A DNA stretch of 53,580 bases from Pedosphaera sp. (GTDB taxonomy: Bacteria; Verrucomicrobiota; Verrucomicrobiia; Limisphaerales; JADLHS01): contig SIBJ01000001.1 of the NCBI GenBank assembly GCA_009695195.1, positions 1 to 53,580 on the forward strand. The letters run 5' to 3'. The notes below the pieces were generated by a model, which was given only the letters and a program-made list of their open reading frames with translations, had not been told where the DNA came from and did no database searches. A program made the translations under genes and the position numbers. This document shows positions 23,987 through 34,541 of this stretch, one piece after another (within the stretch, counting starts at the first letter, position 1; each line of letters starts with the position of its first letter).

Positions 23987-24964
23987 ATGAAAACACTTTT
24001 GAAGCGTCTCCAAAACCTTCCGGGCGTAGCGGCGTTTCGGCAGAACGCCGCCGATTTTCTGTTTTCGGGCCACCGATGCGGCGCTCTGCCGAGACGCCGC
24101 TACGAAGCTTTGAAAGAACCGCTCTTAATTTTGATTCTTCTGCTTGGTTCGCTCGCCGCCAGCCGCGCGACGACCACCATCAACAAATTCGCCTACGGCG
24201 CAAACCTCGGCTGGATGGATTGGCGCGGCGACACCAACAACGGCGCGGTCATCGGCGAATACGTTTGCTCCGGCAACATTTATTCCGCCAACGTCGGCTG
24301 AATCAATCTCGGCGGCGGCACACCAGCCAACGGCATCCAGTATCAAAATCTTTCCGCCACGGACTTCGGCGTGAACCAGGATGGCCTCGGCAATCTGCGC
24401 GGCTTCGCCTACGGCGCGAACATCGGCTGGGTGAATTTTGAAAACCTCGGCGGCGCGAAAGTTGATCTCGTCACCGGCAAACTCAGCGGCTCGGTTTATT
24501 CCGCCAACTGCGGCTGGATTTCCCTGAGCAACTGTTTCGCGTTCGTGCAGACCGACAAAATCGCCGCCGGCGCGGACACGGATGGCGACGGTATCGCTGA
24601 CGCGTGGGAGTTGACTTACACGAACACGCTCACCGCGTTCACCGCGTCGAGCGACACGGATCATGACGGCGCTTCCGACCAAAGCGAATATCTCGCCGAC
24701 ACCAATCCCAAAGACGCGAACTCGAAGCTGGTGATCACAGACTTCAGCACGCCGACCGGCGGCACGCTCCCCAATGTGACGTGGAACAGCGTATTGACGC
24801 GGCAGTATCGGATTGAAAAAACCTTGAGCCTGGCTCCGCCGCTGTGGTTCGACAGCGGCCTCGGCCTGATCGTGCCGGCCGGCGCGAGCACCACGCGGAA
24901 TTTTGCCGACACCAACGCCCCGATGCGTTTCTACCGGGTGCAAGCGGTGAAGCCGTTGCCGTGA
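23987..24964 (+). pseudogene. exported protein interrupted by a nonsense codon at a tryptophan position
   Basis: From ATG 23987 the frame runs through a palindromic repeat (24025-24104), a hydrophobic leader (LLILILLLGSLAASRAT) and a module NKFAYGANLGWMDW. It then hits TGA at 24299-24301. The same frame continues without other breaks to TAA/TGA at 24964 with a second copy, GFAYGANIGWVNFENLGG, an Asp-rich DTDGDGIADAWELTYTN stretch (calcium-binding type) and a RFYRVQAVKP tail. The first module reads SANVG-stop-INLGGG; the second reads SANCGWISLSN. So the stop replaced a Trp (TGG to TGA). It would be a secreted or surface protein; it is dead unless UGA is read through. Confidence 0.75.
24025..24104. 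repeat. CGTAGCGGCG palindromic repeat
   Basis: Arms 24025-24051 and 24078-24104 pair at 25 of 27 positions across a 26-base loop. The arm begins CGTAGCGGCGTTTCGGCAGA. A close relative is in recG at 29316-29406 (left arms differ at 3 of 27 bases). Here it splits the leader region of a decayed exported-protein gene. Confidence 0.9.
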
Positions 24965-25030
24965 ACTGGCGAGCCCCGGTCGCCCACCATGTCCCGAGCA
25001 TAAATTTTTGCAGCTCAGCATGCCAAAATT

Positions 25031-25141
25031 ATGAAAACCAAATCCACCCTGCTCCCGTTGCTCGGCTTCTGGCTGGCCGCCTATGCTTCCGCCACCGCTG
25101 CTACCTAGACCTGGTACGGCAGCGGCTACGACCGATTGAAC
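25031..25141 (+). pseudogene. signal-peptide stub of another exported protein, with TAG at a probable Trp codon
   Basis: ATG 25031 gives a clean signal peptide (MKTKSTLLPLLGFWLAAYAS, then ATAAT), after which TAG at 25106-25108 stops it. The frame goes on as TWYGSGYDRLN and is soon lost before recF. The context 'ATAAT-x-TWYGSG' suggests the stop was once TGG. Nothing more of the gene remains. It may be the first few percent of an autotransporter-like protein. Confidence 0.5.
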
Positions 25142-25197
25142 GTCCGCACCGCGAATAATCTCGCCGCCCGGCGCCGCGCGCCCGTATTTTTCTCCGC

Positions 25198-26274
25198 GTG
25201 CATCTGGCCCATCTGCGACTCCGTGACTTCCGCAATTACCCGCGGCTGGACGCGGACTTCGCGCCGGGCTTCCACCTGCTGCTCGGCGACAACGCGCAGG
25301 GCAAGACCAACATCCTCGAAGCGATTTATCTCATGGCCACGCTGCGTTCGTTTCGCGGCGTGGGCGGGGCGCAGATGATCCGTCACGGGCAGAAGGGTTA
25401 TTTTGTCGGTGGCAAAATCGTCGGACAGGCCGAGCGCGAAATCAAAATCTACTGGTCCGCGCGCGAGCGGAACCTTCAACTCGACAATCGCCCGGTGAAA
25501 AAACTTGGCGACTACCTCGGCACGCTGCGCACGGTGGTTTTCTGCACCGAGGATTTGCAACTCGTCAAAGGCACGGGCCGCACGCGCCGGCGCTTTCTGG
25601 ATCTGCTCCTCTCGCAGACGCAGCCCGGCTATCTGCCGTTGCTCCAGCGTTACATGCACTGCGTCCGCTCGCGCAACGCGCTGCTCAAACAGTTCGCGCC
25701 CGACCCGCAATCGCTCGACAGCTTTTCCGATGAACTCGTGAAGCTCGGCGACGAAATCATCCGGCAGCGGCGCGAGTTGATCCCGAAACTCTCGCCGCTC
25801 GCCCGGCTCGCGTATCGGCGCATCTCCAACGACGCCGAGGAACTGCGCATCAATTACGAACCGAGTGTGAAGACGGATTTCGCCGTCGAACTGGCGCAGG
25901 CGCGCGACCGCGAACGACGCTTTCGCTCCACGCTCATCGGCCCGCATCGCGACGATCTGCAATTGTTGCTCCACGAAAAATCCGCCGGGCAGTTCGGCAG
26001 CGAAGGCCAGAAACGCACGCTGGCCATCGCGCTGAAGATGGCGCAGGCGGAATATCTCACCGGCCTCCACGGCAGCGCGCCGGTGCTGTTGATTGACGAC
26101 GTGATGGGCGAACTGGACGCGAAACGTCGCGCGGGTTTGCTGCCGTTGCTCGAACGCGCGCGTGAAACCAGCGGCCAGGTGTTCATGACGGCGACGGAGG
26201 AAAACTGGCCGCGCGAACTCGGGCGCGAACTGCGCCGCTGGCAGGTGCGACACGGCGCGCTGGCGGGAGAATAA
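25198..26274 (+). CDS. recF: DNA replication and repair protein RecF
   Basis: SMC-like ATPase that loads RecA at gaps, 358 residues as usual. Walker A GDNAQGKTN is at 30-38, preceded by HLRLRDFRNYPRL. The signature region GSEGQKRTLAIALKMAQAEYL and Walker B/D-loop PVLLIDDVMGELDAKRR are near the end. GTG 25198 fits the conserved beginning (HLAHLRLRDFRNY); no ribosome binding site is visible. The classic dnaA-dnaN-recF order is not seen; the neighbour on the left is a string of broken exported-protein genes. Confidence 0.95.
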   Translation: MHLAHLRLRDFRNYPRLDADFAPGFHLLLGDNAQGKTNILEAIYLMATLRSFRGVGGAQMIRHGQKGYFVGGKIVGQAEREIKIYWSARERNLQLDNRPVKKLGDYLGTLRTVVFCTEDLQLVKGTGRTRRRFLDLLLSQTQPGYLPLLQRYMHCVRSRNALLKQFAPDPQSLDSFSDELVKLGDEIIRQRRELIPKLSPLARLAYRRISNDAEELRINYEPSVKTDFAVELAQARDRERRFRSTLIGPHRDDLQLLLHEKSAGQFGSEGQKRTLAIALKMAQAEYLTGLHGSAPVLLIDDVMGELDAKRRAGLLPLLERARETSGQVFMTATEENWPRELGRELRRWQVRHGALAGE

Positions 26275-26350
26275 CAGAAGGAAACGAAGCGAACGAAGGC
26301 GGCAGTAAAAAATCTTTGAACCGACTTCGTTTCCTCCGTTTCCTTCTGTT
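26273..26350. repeat. inverted repeat after recF
   Basis: Arms 26273-26299 and 26324-26350 pair at about 23 of 27 positions. The outer 14 bases (AACAGAAGGAAACG) are perfect. The recF stop codon lies in the left arm. It may serve as the recF terminator; the gap to the aminopeptidase holds nothing else. Confidence 0.85.
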
Positions 26351-26390
26351 CAATTCCCAAGGCTAAGATTAGTTTCATCGCACAAAATTT

Positions 26391-27500
<1,110 letters not shown>

Positions 27501-27550
27501 CAATCCAAAGACAACGTGCGGGCGGGGTGCAACTCTGTTAGAATCAGCGC

Positions 27551-28264
27551 ATGGACGAACCGGACTTCCAACAGGTGTTGGCTGAAGGCCGCGCCTTACA
27601 AGCGCGCCTGGCGGAGTTCGCACCGGTGGCCGTGGGCGGCACAGCGGTGGCGCTTTACTGCGGACACCGGTTCTCGCAGGACGTGGACGTCGTTACCCCC
27701 GAATTGAAAACGCGGTTCGAGGAAGTCAAAGCGAAGCTTGCCGCTTGGGAAGGCTGGCGCACGAACCGACTCAATCCGCCCGTCCTGATTCTGGGCGAAC
27801 ACGGAGGCGTGGAACTGGGCGTACGCCAGCTCCGGCGCACCGTGCCGTTGCAAACCACGCGGCTGGCAGAACTCGTCATCCCCACCGCCGCTGAAATCCT
27901 GCGCGTGAAGGCCTTCCTGATGACCGAGCGGCGTGCCACGCGTGATTACGTGGATGTCGCCGCGCTGGCCCGCCACCTCGGCCCGGAAGCGTCGCCGCGC
28001 GCGTTGTGCGTGTTCAATCTTGTTTATGGTACGCGGGCGCCGCAGACTTGGGTCAGCGCCTTTGCCGAAGCATGCGAGGCCGAACCGATCGATGCGGCCG
28101 CCGTGTCGCTGGCGGCTTACAAGGGACTGCGCGCGCCGTTCACTGATTGGCGGTTCGTCGCGGCTGAATGTCGGAAGCTGGGGCGTGCCATCCTGAAATT
28201 GGAACTCGACGGGGCGCTGCCTTCGGTGCTGCCAGCGAACTGGTCTCAAGGCGAACCACCATGA
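27551..28264 (+). CDS. nucleotidyltransferase-fold protein, AbiEii/type IV toxin-like
   Basis: 237 residues. The MNT-type active site is FAPVAVGGTAVALYCGHRFS followed by DVDVVT, the GG-x(n)-DxD pattern of minimal nucleotidyltransferases. A helical C-terminal half follows with TRDYVDVAALARHLG, as in the AbiEii/AbiGii group, whose members act as toxins by modifying tRNA or other targets. Its stop overlaps the start of the next small gene (ATGA). The pair is inserted between two copies of the aminopeptidase tail. A toxin role is inferred; a housekeeping nucleotidyltransferase is possible. Confidence 0.7.
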   Translation: MDEPDFQQVLAEGRALQARLAEFAPVAVGGTAVALYCGHRFSQDVDVVTPELKTRFEEVKAKLAAWEGWRTNRLNPPVLILGEHGGVELGVRQLRRTVPLQTTRLAELVIPTAAEILRVKAFLMTERRATRDYVDVAALARHLGPEASPRALCVFNLVYGTRAPQTWVSAFAEACEAEPIDAAAVSLAAYKGLRAPFTDWRFVAAECRKLGRAILKLELDGALPSVLPANWSQGEPP

Positions 28265-28518
28265 ACCCAGCCCGCAGCACCGACCAAGGCACGCCGCTCG
28301 ACTGGCTCAACATCATCCAGCGCGGCGGCACGGAAGATTGGAAGCGTCTCTATCAACTTTGCCGCGATGCGGCCGTGGCGCGGCAGGTGGCCGACATTCT
28401 CCGCCTGCGCGACCCCGACCTGCTGGCGTCGGCCCGGCTCTGGAAGTTTTTGCTGGAGGATTTGCATCCGGGTATGTGCGTTGAATTGGACGAGACGCGT
28501 CAGAATATCGGAGTGTGA
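28261..28518 (+). CDS. small helical protein, partner of the nucleotidyltransferase
   Basis: 85 residues, charged and probably helical ([20 protein letters not shown], then [20 protein letters not shown]). ATG 28261 overlaps the stop of the nucleotidyltransferase by four bases, so the two are translated together. I recognise no domain. Size, coupling and mobile context suit an antitoxin, or an accessory subunit, but no sequence motif proves it. Copy B of the aminopeptidase tail begins 12 bases after its stop. Confidence 0.65.
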   Translation: MNPARSTDQGTPLDWLNIIQRGGTEDWKRLYQLCRDAAVARQVADILRLRDPDLLASARLWKFLLEDLHPGMCVELDETRQNIGV

Positions 28519-28529
28519 GGCGGCGTTTT

Positions 28530-28628
28530 GGCGGCGGCGAGGTGTGGTTCGACGGCGAACTCATCCGCAAGAACGGCACCTTCCTGCCGAAAGATTTGAA
28601 GCCGCTCAATCCGCAGAATTTGAAATAG
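28530..28628 (+). repeat. direct repeat, copy B: stranded aminopeptidase tail
   Basis: 99 bases, 92 identical to 27402-27500, translating to [18 protein letters not shown] and on to a TAG stop, with no start of its own. I read it as the original 3' end of the aminopeptidase gene, cut off when the module came in. From here to the recG start (28629-28725) nothing else is seen. Confidence 0.9.
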
Positions 28629-28725
28629 CGATTTGTCGCCCGCGGTTTCGTAGCCGCCGGCGCGCGGAAGCTCATTCTCTTCTTGTGAGTGAAGTCAACT
28701 CCCGCTCACCTCCGCTGCCACGGTA

Positions 28726-30852
28726 ATGGGATTGAACGCTGCCCGAACGGTTTGTATCGTCTCGCCGATGGCCGCGCCGCAAATCCAACCCGCAAAACCC
28801 CCGCTGCGTCAGCCCGTGACTTCCGTTTGGGGCGTGGGCGAGGAGCGCGCAAAACAACTGGCACGGCTGGACATTTTCACGGTCGAAGATTTGCTTTTGC
28901 ACAAACCACGGCGGTATGAGGACCGGCGAAAATTCCTGGCCATCCGCGACCTGCAACTCAAGGAAGCCGCCACGGTGCGCGGAAAAGTCGTCGCCGCCGG
29001 GACGAAGACGTGGAAGAAGGGCCTGCGCGCGATGTTCGAGTGCATTCTCGACGACGGCACGGCGCGGCTGCATTGCCGCTGGTGGCAATCGTATCCGTGG
29101 ATGGAGGAATACTTCGCGGTCGGGCGCGAGTTTCTCGTCTTCGGCAAACCGGAATCGCTGCGCCCGCGCACCATTGACCATCCGGAGACCGAACCCATCG
29201 AGCCGGGCGAGGATGAATTCGTCCACGTCAACCGCCTCGTGCCGATCCATCCGCTCACCGAGGGACTGACCGCGCGCGTGATGCGGACGCTCCTCTGGCG
29301 CGCGCTGGAAAAATTCGTAGCGGCGCCTCGGCAGAGCGCCGCAAACTTCCCCGACTGGAATATCTTTGAAGAACGAACGGCGGCGCTTTCCCGAGCCGCC
29401 GCTACGTTGCCGACGCGCGCCAACGCCGTCCACATGATCCATTTCCCGGAGGAACTCACCGACGTGGAAATCGCCCGGCAGCGACTGGCGCTGGACGAAT
29501 TCATCGCGCTACAAATCCAAATCCAGACACGCCGGAAGAAATTCGAGGCCGCCGCGAAGGCGCTGCCGTGCGGTGGCGATGGCAACCGGCTGATCAAACC
29601 CTTTCTCGGCCGGCTGGGCTTCAAGCTCACCGGGGCGCAAGCGCGCGTCCTGCGCGAAATCCGCGCCGACATGGGTGGCGCGCATCCGATGCGACGCCTG
29701 CTGCAAGGCGATGTCGGCTCGGGCAAGACGGTGGTGGCGGCGGGCGCGGCGTTGATGGCGATGGAGAGCGGCTTCAACGTCGCGCTCATGGCGCCGACGG
29801 AAATTCTGGCCGAGCAGCATTTCCGGAATTTCTCAGGTTGGTTGGCACCGCTTGGGTTGCGGGTGGAACTTCAAACCGGGAGCCGGAAAACATCCAACAC
29901 CCAACATCCAACATCCAACGCCGAACAAACGCGCTCTTCGCACTCCGCACTCCGCACTCCGCACTCCGCACTTCTGACCATCGGCACGCATGCGCTGCTC
30001 ACCAGCGGTTTTGACCTCCCGAAACTCGGCCTCGTGATCATTGACGAGCAACACAAGTTTGGCGTGACGCAGCGCGAGACGCTCGTGCGCAAGGGCGCTT
30101 ATCCGCATCTGCTCGTGATGACGGCCACGCCGATTCCGCGCACGCTCGGCCTCACGCTTTACGGCGATCTGGATGTTTCGGTGATTGATGAACTGCCACC
30201 CGGGCGCGGCGCGATAAAGACTTTTGTGCGCCCGGCGGACAAGTTGCCGAAGGTCTGGGAATTTCTGCGGGAAAAACTCAAGGCCGGGCGGCAGGTTTTC
30301 GTGGTCTATCCGCGCGTTGAAGACGACAGCGGCGAGCGCGGGTTGAAGGCCGTCACGAAGGGGTTCGACAACCTGCGAAAAAATCTTGCGCCCTTCCGCG
30401 TCGGTTTGCTGCACGGGCGGCTGAAAAGCGCGGAGAAGGAAGCGGCGATGGCGGACTTTCGCGCCAACCGCGCAAACGTGTTGCTGGCGACCTCGCTCAT
30501 CGAAGTCGGCGTGGACGTGCCGAACGCGACGGTGATGTTGATCGAAAACGCGGAGGCGTTCGGGCTGGCGCAACTGCATCAACTGCGCGGGCGCATCGGT
30601 CGCGGGGCGCACGAATCGTTTTGCATCTTGATCTCCGACGCGAAAAATCCGGAGGCGTGTGAGCGGTTGCGCGTCCTCGAAGAAACCAACGACGGCTTCA
30701 AGATCGCCGAGACGGATTTGAAGCTGCGCGGCCCCGGTGAACTGCTCGGCCAGCAGCAGAGCGGTCTGCCACGGTTTCGCTTCGGCAATCTGGCGGAGGA
30801 TTTGGCGTTGATCCGGCAGGCGCGGGAACTCGCGGCAAACTTCCTGGGCTGA
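28726..30852 (+). CDS. recG: ATP-dependent DNA helicase RecG
   Basis: Remodels stalled replication forks and branched DNA; 708 residues, about normal. The wedge/OB domain spans residues about 80-165 (TVRGKVVAAGTKTWKKG). Walker A is GDVGSGKTV at 328, the helicase box is IIDEQHKFGV and [12 protein letters not shown] follows. The C-terminal half has RGRIGRGAHESFC and the TDLKLRGPGELLGQQQSG end motif. Two repeat insertions are in frame: residues about 197-227 (palindrome) and 389-416 (heptamers, just before the DEQH box). Start is ATG 28726 or ATG 28768; neither has a good ribosome binding site. Confidence 0.95.
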   Translation: MGLNAARTVCIVSPMAAPQIQPAKPPLRQPVTSVWGVGEERAKQLARLDIFTVEDLLLHKPRRYEDRRKFLAIRDLQLKEAATVRGKVVAAGTKTWKKGLRAMFECILDDGTARLHCRWWQSYPWMEEYFAVGREFLVFGKPESLRPRTIDHPETEPIEPGEDEFVHVNRLVPIHPLTEGLTARVMRTLLWRALEKFVAAPRQSAANFPDWNIFEERTAALSRAAATLPTRANAVHMIHFPEELTDVEIARQRLALDEFIALQIQIQTRRKKFEAAAKALPCGGDGNRLIKPFLGRLGFKLTGAQARVLREIRADMGGAHPMRRLLQGDVGSGKTVVAAGAALMAMESGFNVALMAPTEILAEQHFRNFSGWLAPLGLRVELQTGSRKTSNTQHPTSNAEQTRSSHSALRTPHSALLTIGTHALLTSGFDLPKLGLVIIDEQHKFGVTQRETLVRKGAYPHLLVMTATPIPRTLGLTLYGDLDVSVIDELPPGRGAIKTFVRPADKLPKVWEFLREKLKAGRQVFVVYPRVEDDSGERGLKAVTKGFDNLRKNLAPFRVGLLHGRLKSAEKEAAMADFRANRANVLLATSLIEVGVDVPNATVMLIENAEAFGLAQLHQLRGRIGRGAHESFCILISDAKNPEACERLRVLEETNDGFKIAETDLKLRGPGELLGQQQSGLPRFRFGNLAEDLALIRQARELAANFLG
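29316..29406. repeat. CGTAGCGGCG palindromic repeat in recG
   Basis: Arms 29316-29342 and 29380-29406 pair at 24 of 27 positions across a 37-base loop. It is the same family as 24025-24104. It is translated in frame between the wedge domain and the helicase core. Confidence 0.9.
29891..29972. repeat. two different heptamer tracts side by side in recG
   Basis: 29891-29920 is four ATCCAAC-type 7-mers. 29939-29972 is nearly five CACTCCG 7-mers. They lie within 20 bases of each other and are in frame, encoding NTQHPTSNAEQT and SALRTPHSALL. The second unit is shared with mfd. Confidence 0.9.
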
Positions 30853-30899
30853 AGAATCTGCTTGTGCTGCGGGCCGGAAACGAACAAGTTGTGACCACT

Positions 30900-31043
30900 A
30901 TGAAGAAATCATTCCTCGTTATTGCGTTACTCAGTGTCGTCGCCGCGTTCGTGCTTGCAGGTTGCAGCAATTCGGACTCGCCGAAGGTGCCCGATGCGCC
31001 GGCAGTGCCTTCGACCAACGCCCCGGCCATTCCGTCCAAGTAA
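30900..31043 (+). CDS. very small lipoprotein
   Basis: 47 residues from ATG 30900 to TAA. The signal peptide MKKSFLVIALLSVVAAFVLA is followed by a lipobox LAGC with the modified Cys at 22. The rest is a short Pro/Ala/Ser tail (VPDAPAVPSTNAPAIPSK) with no domain. After processing about 26 residues would remain on the membrane. It lies 47 bases after recG. Function is unknown; such peptides are common next to envelope genes. Confidence 0.7.
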   Translation: MKKSFLVIALLSVVAAFVLAGCSNSDSPKVPDAPAVPSTNAPAIPSK

Positions 31044-31182
31044 ACGGACGGCGGTCGATCGAATACCATCACATCAGCCGGGCGCCAGTCGCCTGGCTGA
31101 TTTTTCTTTTTTGGAGCGGCTTCCTCGCGAGCGGCGGCGAACTTGCGCTTGGCTTCCGCGGGCGCTGGCGTAAAGTTCGGCC

Positions 31183-31542
31183 ATGAAAATTTCACTCCTC
31201 TTTTCCGCGGCACTCGGTTTGGTTCTCGTCGGTTGCGGCGACTCGTCGAACAAACCCGCGCCCGGCGCCACGAATGCGCCGGCCAGCAGCGGCAGTCCGC
31301 TTACTGCGCCGGTGGATTATTTGAAGTCCGCCACGGATGCCCGCCATGATATGGTCAAAACCGTGGACGTCACTTCGGTGAACAAGGCGATTGAGATGTT
31401 CAACGTGCAGGAAGGTCATTTCCCGAAGGAGTTGAACGAACTGGTCACGAAAAAATACATCCCGTTGATTCCAACACCGCCGTTCGGCTCGAAGCTCGAA
31501 TACGACGCGACGGCGGGGACGGTGAAGGTGGTGAAGCAGTAG
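31183..31542 (+). CDS. small lipoprotein with pseudopilin-like C-terminal part
   Basis: 119 residues. The signal peptide has a lipobox LVGC (Cys18) and a Thr/Ala/Pro spacer. The body KTVDVTSVNKAIEMFNVQEG then HFPKELNELVTKKYIPLIP resembles the periplasmic part of type II secretion GspG-like pseudopilins (helix, 'G-x-FP-x-xL-x-EL', then 'Y-x-P'). The N-terminal pilin methylation helix is missing; instead there is a lipid anchor. No secretion genes are near. Confidence 0.7.
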   Translation: MKISLLFSAALGLVLVGCGDSSNKPAPGATNAPASSGSPLTAPVDYLKSATDARHDMVKTVDVTSVNKAIEMFNVQEGHFPKELNELVTKKYIPLIPTPPFGSKLEYDATAGTVKVVKQ

Positions 31543-31581
31543 CGGGGGTTTCATGACTGACATCCAACTCCAGGCAACAGC

Positions 31582-31959
31582 ATGAAAAAAACGGTGATGG
31601 CCATCGTTAGCAGCCTGTATCTCTCGATGATTCTCACGAATGCACAAACATCGTTCACGAACAAGATTGACCAACCGCAGACAATTAGAATTGCGCGCCA
31701 ACTCACAATTGGGATGCGCGAAGAAGACGCAGAAAAGCTTCTCAATCGGAACAACCTCAAGTACCCGATGCGGGTTGGTGATAGTTTCGGATGGGGTCGC
31801 TTCTACACGTTAGTGGATGGCACGTCGCTCTACCTGAACTTCGAATCGAAACAGCCAGATCCGCCGCGGTGGACAAACGGAGTGTTGCGCGCAGCCTATA
31901 TTCAAAGCAATGGCGTCAATGTTGTTTCGATTACGCTCACTAACGCTCCAAAACGGTGA
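31582..31959 (+). CDS. hypothetical exported protein
   Basis: 125 residues with an N-terminal signal peptide (MKKTVMAIVSSLYLSMILTN, cleavage near NAQT). The body has IARQLTIGMREEDAEKLL, a pattern of bacterial proteins with a short helix-turn motif after export, then alternating strands. Codon use is more AT-rich than in neighbours, which may mean acquisition. No domain is recognised and no operon partner is clear; guaA starts 80 bases on. Confidence 0.65.
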   Translation: MKKTVMAIVSSLYLSMILTNAQTSFTNKIDQPQTIRIARQLTIGMREEDAEKLLNRNNLKYPMRVGDSFGWGRFYTLVDGTSLYLNFESKQPDPPRWTNGVLRAAYIQSNGVNVVSITLTNAPKR

Positions 31960-32038
31960 CTGAGTCGAATCAGTAAACCCACTTTTTCCTCGTCAACGCC
32001 TCCATTCGCAAGCAAACAATACGCCTTCGGAATTTTCC

Positions 32039-33580
32039 ATGAACGAACAGATCGTCATTCTTGATTTTGGGTCGCAGTACACGCAGGTCATCGCGCGGCG
32101 CGTGCGCGAGTGCAACGTGTATTCCACCATCCTGCACTTCAAAACGCCCGCCGCGAAGATCGCCGCGCTGAAACCGAGCGGGATCATTCTGTCCGGCGGG
32201 CCTTCGTCGGTTTATGCGAAGGGCGCGCCGCTGCCGGACAAAAACATTTTCAACCTCGGCGTGCCGGTGCTCGGCATTTGTTACGGCGTGCAAATCTTCG
32301 CGCACTTTCTCGGCGGCAAGGTCGAGAAAGGACTCAAGCGCGAATACGGCAAGGGCACGCTCACGGTGAAGAATCCGTCGTGTGCGCTCTTCGCGAAGCT
32401 GCCAAAGAAACTTCAGGTCTGGAATTCCCACGGCGACAAGCTCACGAAAATTCCGCGCGGCTTCAAACCCGTCGCGGCCACGGAGAATTCTGAATTCGCG
32501 GCGATTGAAAACCGCGAGCGCAGGTTTTTTGGCCTGCAATTCCATCCCGAAGTCGTCCACACACCGCGCGGGCGTGAAGTGTATGCCAATTTTGTCCACG
32601 GCGTCTGCGGCTGCGGGCGGAACTGGACGATGCGGAATTACATCGAGCAGGCGGTGGAGGAAATCCGCGCGCAGGTCGGCAAGGAGCGCGTCGTTCTCGG
32701 GTTGAGCGGCGGGGTGGATTCGAGCGTGGCGGCGGCGCTGTTGCACAAGGCCATCGGCGAACAGCTCACGTGCATCTTCGTCAACAACGGCGTCCTGCGC
32801 GCGCACGAAGCGGAAGTCGTGCGGGAAGTTTTCGGGCGCAATTTCAAACTCAAACTGCAATACGAAGAGGCCTCCAAACTATTTCTCTCGCGGCTCAAAG
32901 GCGTGACCGATCCGGAACGCAAACGGAAGATCATCGGCAAGACGTTCATCGAAGTTTTTCAGTCGGCGACCAAGCGCGCGGGCAAGGCGAAGTTTCTCGC
33001 GCAGGGCACGCTTTATCCCGACGTGATCGAGTCCGTGCCCATCGGCGGCAATCCGGCGGCGCTCATCAAGAGCCATCACAACGTCGGCGGGCTGCCGAAG
33101 AAAATGAGGTTCGCGCTCGTCGAGCCGCTGAAATGTCTGTTCAAGGACGAGGTGCGTTTGCTGGGAGAAGAACTCGGCGTGCCGAAGGAAATCGTCTGGC
33201 GCCAACCGTTCCCCGGCCCCGGCCTGGCCGTGCGCATCCTGGGTGAAGTCACGCCGGCGCGCTGTGAGATTTTGCGGAACGCCGACGCCATCGTGGTCGA
33301 GGAAATGAAAGCCAGCGGACTTTACTACAAAATCTGGCAGAGCTTCGCGGTGTTGTTGCCGGTGCGCAGCGTCGGCGTGATGGGCGACGAGCGGACTTAC
33401 GATTACACCATCGCGATCCGCGCCGTGGAATCGCAGGACGGCATGACGGCGGATTGGGTGAAGCTGCCGTATGAACTTCTGGAAAAACTCGCCAGCCGCA
33501 TCATCAACGAAGTGAAAGGCGTGAACCGCTGCGTCTTCGACATCACCAGCAAGCCGCCGGGGACGATTGAGTGGGAGTAA
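32039..33580 (+). CDS. guaA: GMP synthase (glutamine-hydrolysing)
   Basis: Converts XMP to GMP; 513 residues, normal. The N-terminal class I glutamine amidotransferase has nucleophile Cys81 in GICYGVQ, and [12 protein letters not shown] carries the catalytic His and Glu. The ATP-pyrophosphatase domain has the PP-loop LSGGVDSSV at 222-230. The dimerisation domain ends [15 protein letters not shown], as in all GuaA proteins. ATG 32039 is the conserved start ([15 protein letters not shown]). It stands alone on the plus strand. Confidence 0.97.
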   Translation: MNEQIVILDFGSQYTQVIARRVRECNVYSTILHFKTPAAKIAALKPSGIILSGGPSSVYAKGAPLPDKNIFNLGVPVLGICYGVQIFAHFLGGKVEKGLKREYGKGTLTVKNPSCALFAKLPKKLQVWNSHGDKLTKIPRGFKPVAATENSEFAAIENRERRFFGLQFHPEVVHTPRGREVYANFVHGVCGCGRNWTMRNYIEQAVEEIRAQVGKERVVLGLSGGVDSSVAAALLHKAIGEQLTCIFVNNGVLRAHEAEVVREVFGRNFKLKLQYEEASKLFLSRLKGVTDPERKRKIIGKTFIEVFQSATKRAGKAKFLAQGTLYPDVIESVPIGGNPAALIKSHHNVGGLPKKMRFALVEPLKCLFKDEVRLLGEELGVPKEIVWRQPFPGPGLAVRILGEVTPARCEILRNADAIVVEEMKASGLYYKIWQSFAVLLPVRSVGVMGDERTYDYTIAIRAVESQDGMTADWVKLPYELLEKLASRIINEVKGVNRCVFDITSKPPGTIEWE

Positions 33581-33684
33581 CGGTTGTCGAGGCGAACCAG
33601 CGGAAAGTGACCGGGCTCAGACAAGCACAGAAACGTTGCAGCCAGACTGAGTGATTAGGCCGCGTTCGTGTCCGATTGTCCATA

Positions 33685-34419
33685 CTACCGTTTGATCAGT
33701 TCAGGGTCAGGCCGCCTCTCGCCATACCACACACCCATCGCGCCACGGTCGCGAATGTATCTCTGACGGGCAAAGGTGATGCGATAAATCTGAATGAACC
33801 ATTCGACGGAGGAATGCGTTCTCAGCTTCCGACCCGAAGTCGAGACGCACTCGCGCAGGCAAACGAATCGCCCCTGTCGGTGCAGGGCGAGACTCATGGT
33901 AACCTCCTCCGTCGCGTAGATGGTCGGGTCGAAGCCGCCGACGGCGTCAAACGCCTCGCGTGTGCAGAAAAGGAAACATCCGAAGGCCATGCGCATCTTC
34001 CGAGCAAACCACACCTCAATCGGGATGAAAACTCGAAGGTAGGCGGGCAGACGTCCGCTGTAGCGAATGGCGCAGCCGCCCCCCACAGCCCCGGTGCGCA
34101 CTGCCTCCACGGCGGCACACACTGCTTGCGGAGTCACGATGGTGTCGGCGTCAATAAAGATGAGCAAGTCACCTCGCGCCTCGCGCGCGCCCGCGTTGCG
34201 CGTCGCTGATATCTGGCGGTGCTGGACCGGGACCACCCGTGCACCGTGCTGACGCGCGATCTCCGCCGTGCGGTCCGTGGAACTGTCGTCTGCCACAATG
34301 ACCTCTGACGGCAAGTCCAATCGTCGCGCGGCGACGGCTAACGCCTCCAGTGTCGGCCCGAGGACGGACTCCTCATTCCAAGCTGGGATGACGAACGAGA
34401 TCAGGCGTGGCGTTGTCAC
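33685..34419 (-). CDS. family 2 glycosyltransferase
   Basis: 244 residues. GT-A motifs are ISFVIPAWNEESVLGPTL, IVADDSSTDRT, the metal site FIDADTIV and ATRNAGAREA. It has TEEVTMSLALHRQGRF near the end, typical of small cytoplasmic GT2 enzymes that work on surface carbohydrates or lipids. There are no transmembrane segments. It is read away from guaA (convergent) and follows the nucleotidyltransferase pair on the same strand at 122 bases. Donor and acceptor are unknown. Confidence 0.85.
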   Translation of the reverse strand: MTTPRLISFVIPAWNEESVLGPTLEALAVAARRLDLPSEVIVADDSSTDRTAEIARQHGARVVPVQHRQISATRNAGAREARGDLLIFIDADTIVTPQAVCAAVEAVRTGAVGGGCAIRYSGRLPAYLRVFIPIEVWFARKMRMAFGCFLFCTREAFDAVGGFDPTIYATEEVTMSLALHRQGRFVCLRECVSTSGRKLRTHSSVEWFIQIYRITFARQRYIRDRGAMGVWYGERRPDPELIKR

Positions 34420-34541
34420 GACGTGCTACGCGGCCCAACATGTCGGTAGGCCAAAGATTTGCAGCCTATCCGGTTTGATGCGGCGACGTTATTCATGGCT
34501 TAAAATCGTGTCCAGCACGCTATTCCAGCGGGCAAGCGCCG

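Noticed and set aside
24299..24301. TGA as selenocysteine or Trp recoding
   Set aside because: TGA ends many normal genes here, the partner repeat has Trp at the position, and the neighbouring gene also has a TAG; decay explains both. Kept only as a finding to check.
28519..28628. Short open frame ending in a TAG at 28628 as an independent gene
   Set aside because: It is the stranded copy of the aminopeptidase tail; it has no start codon.
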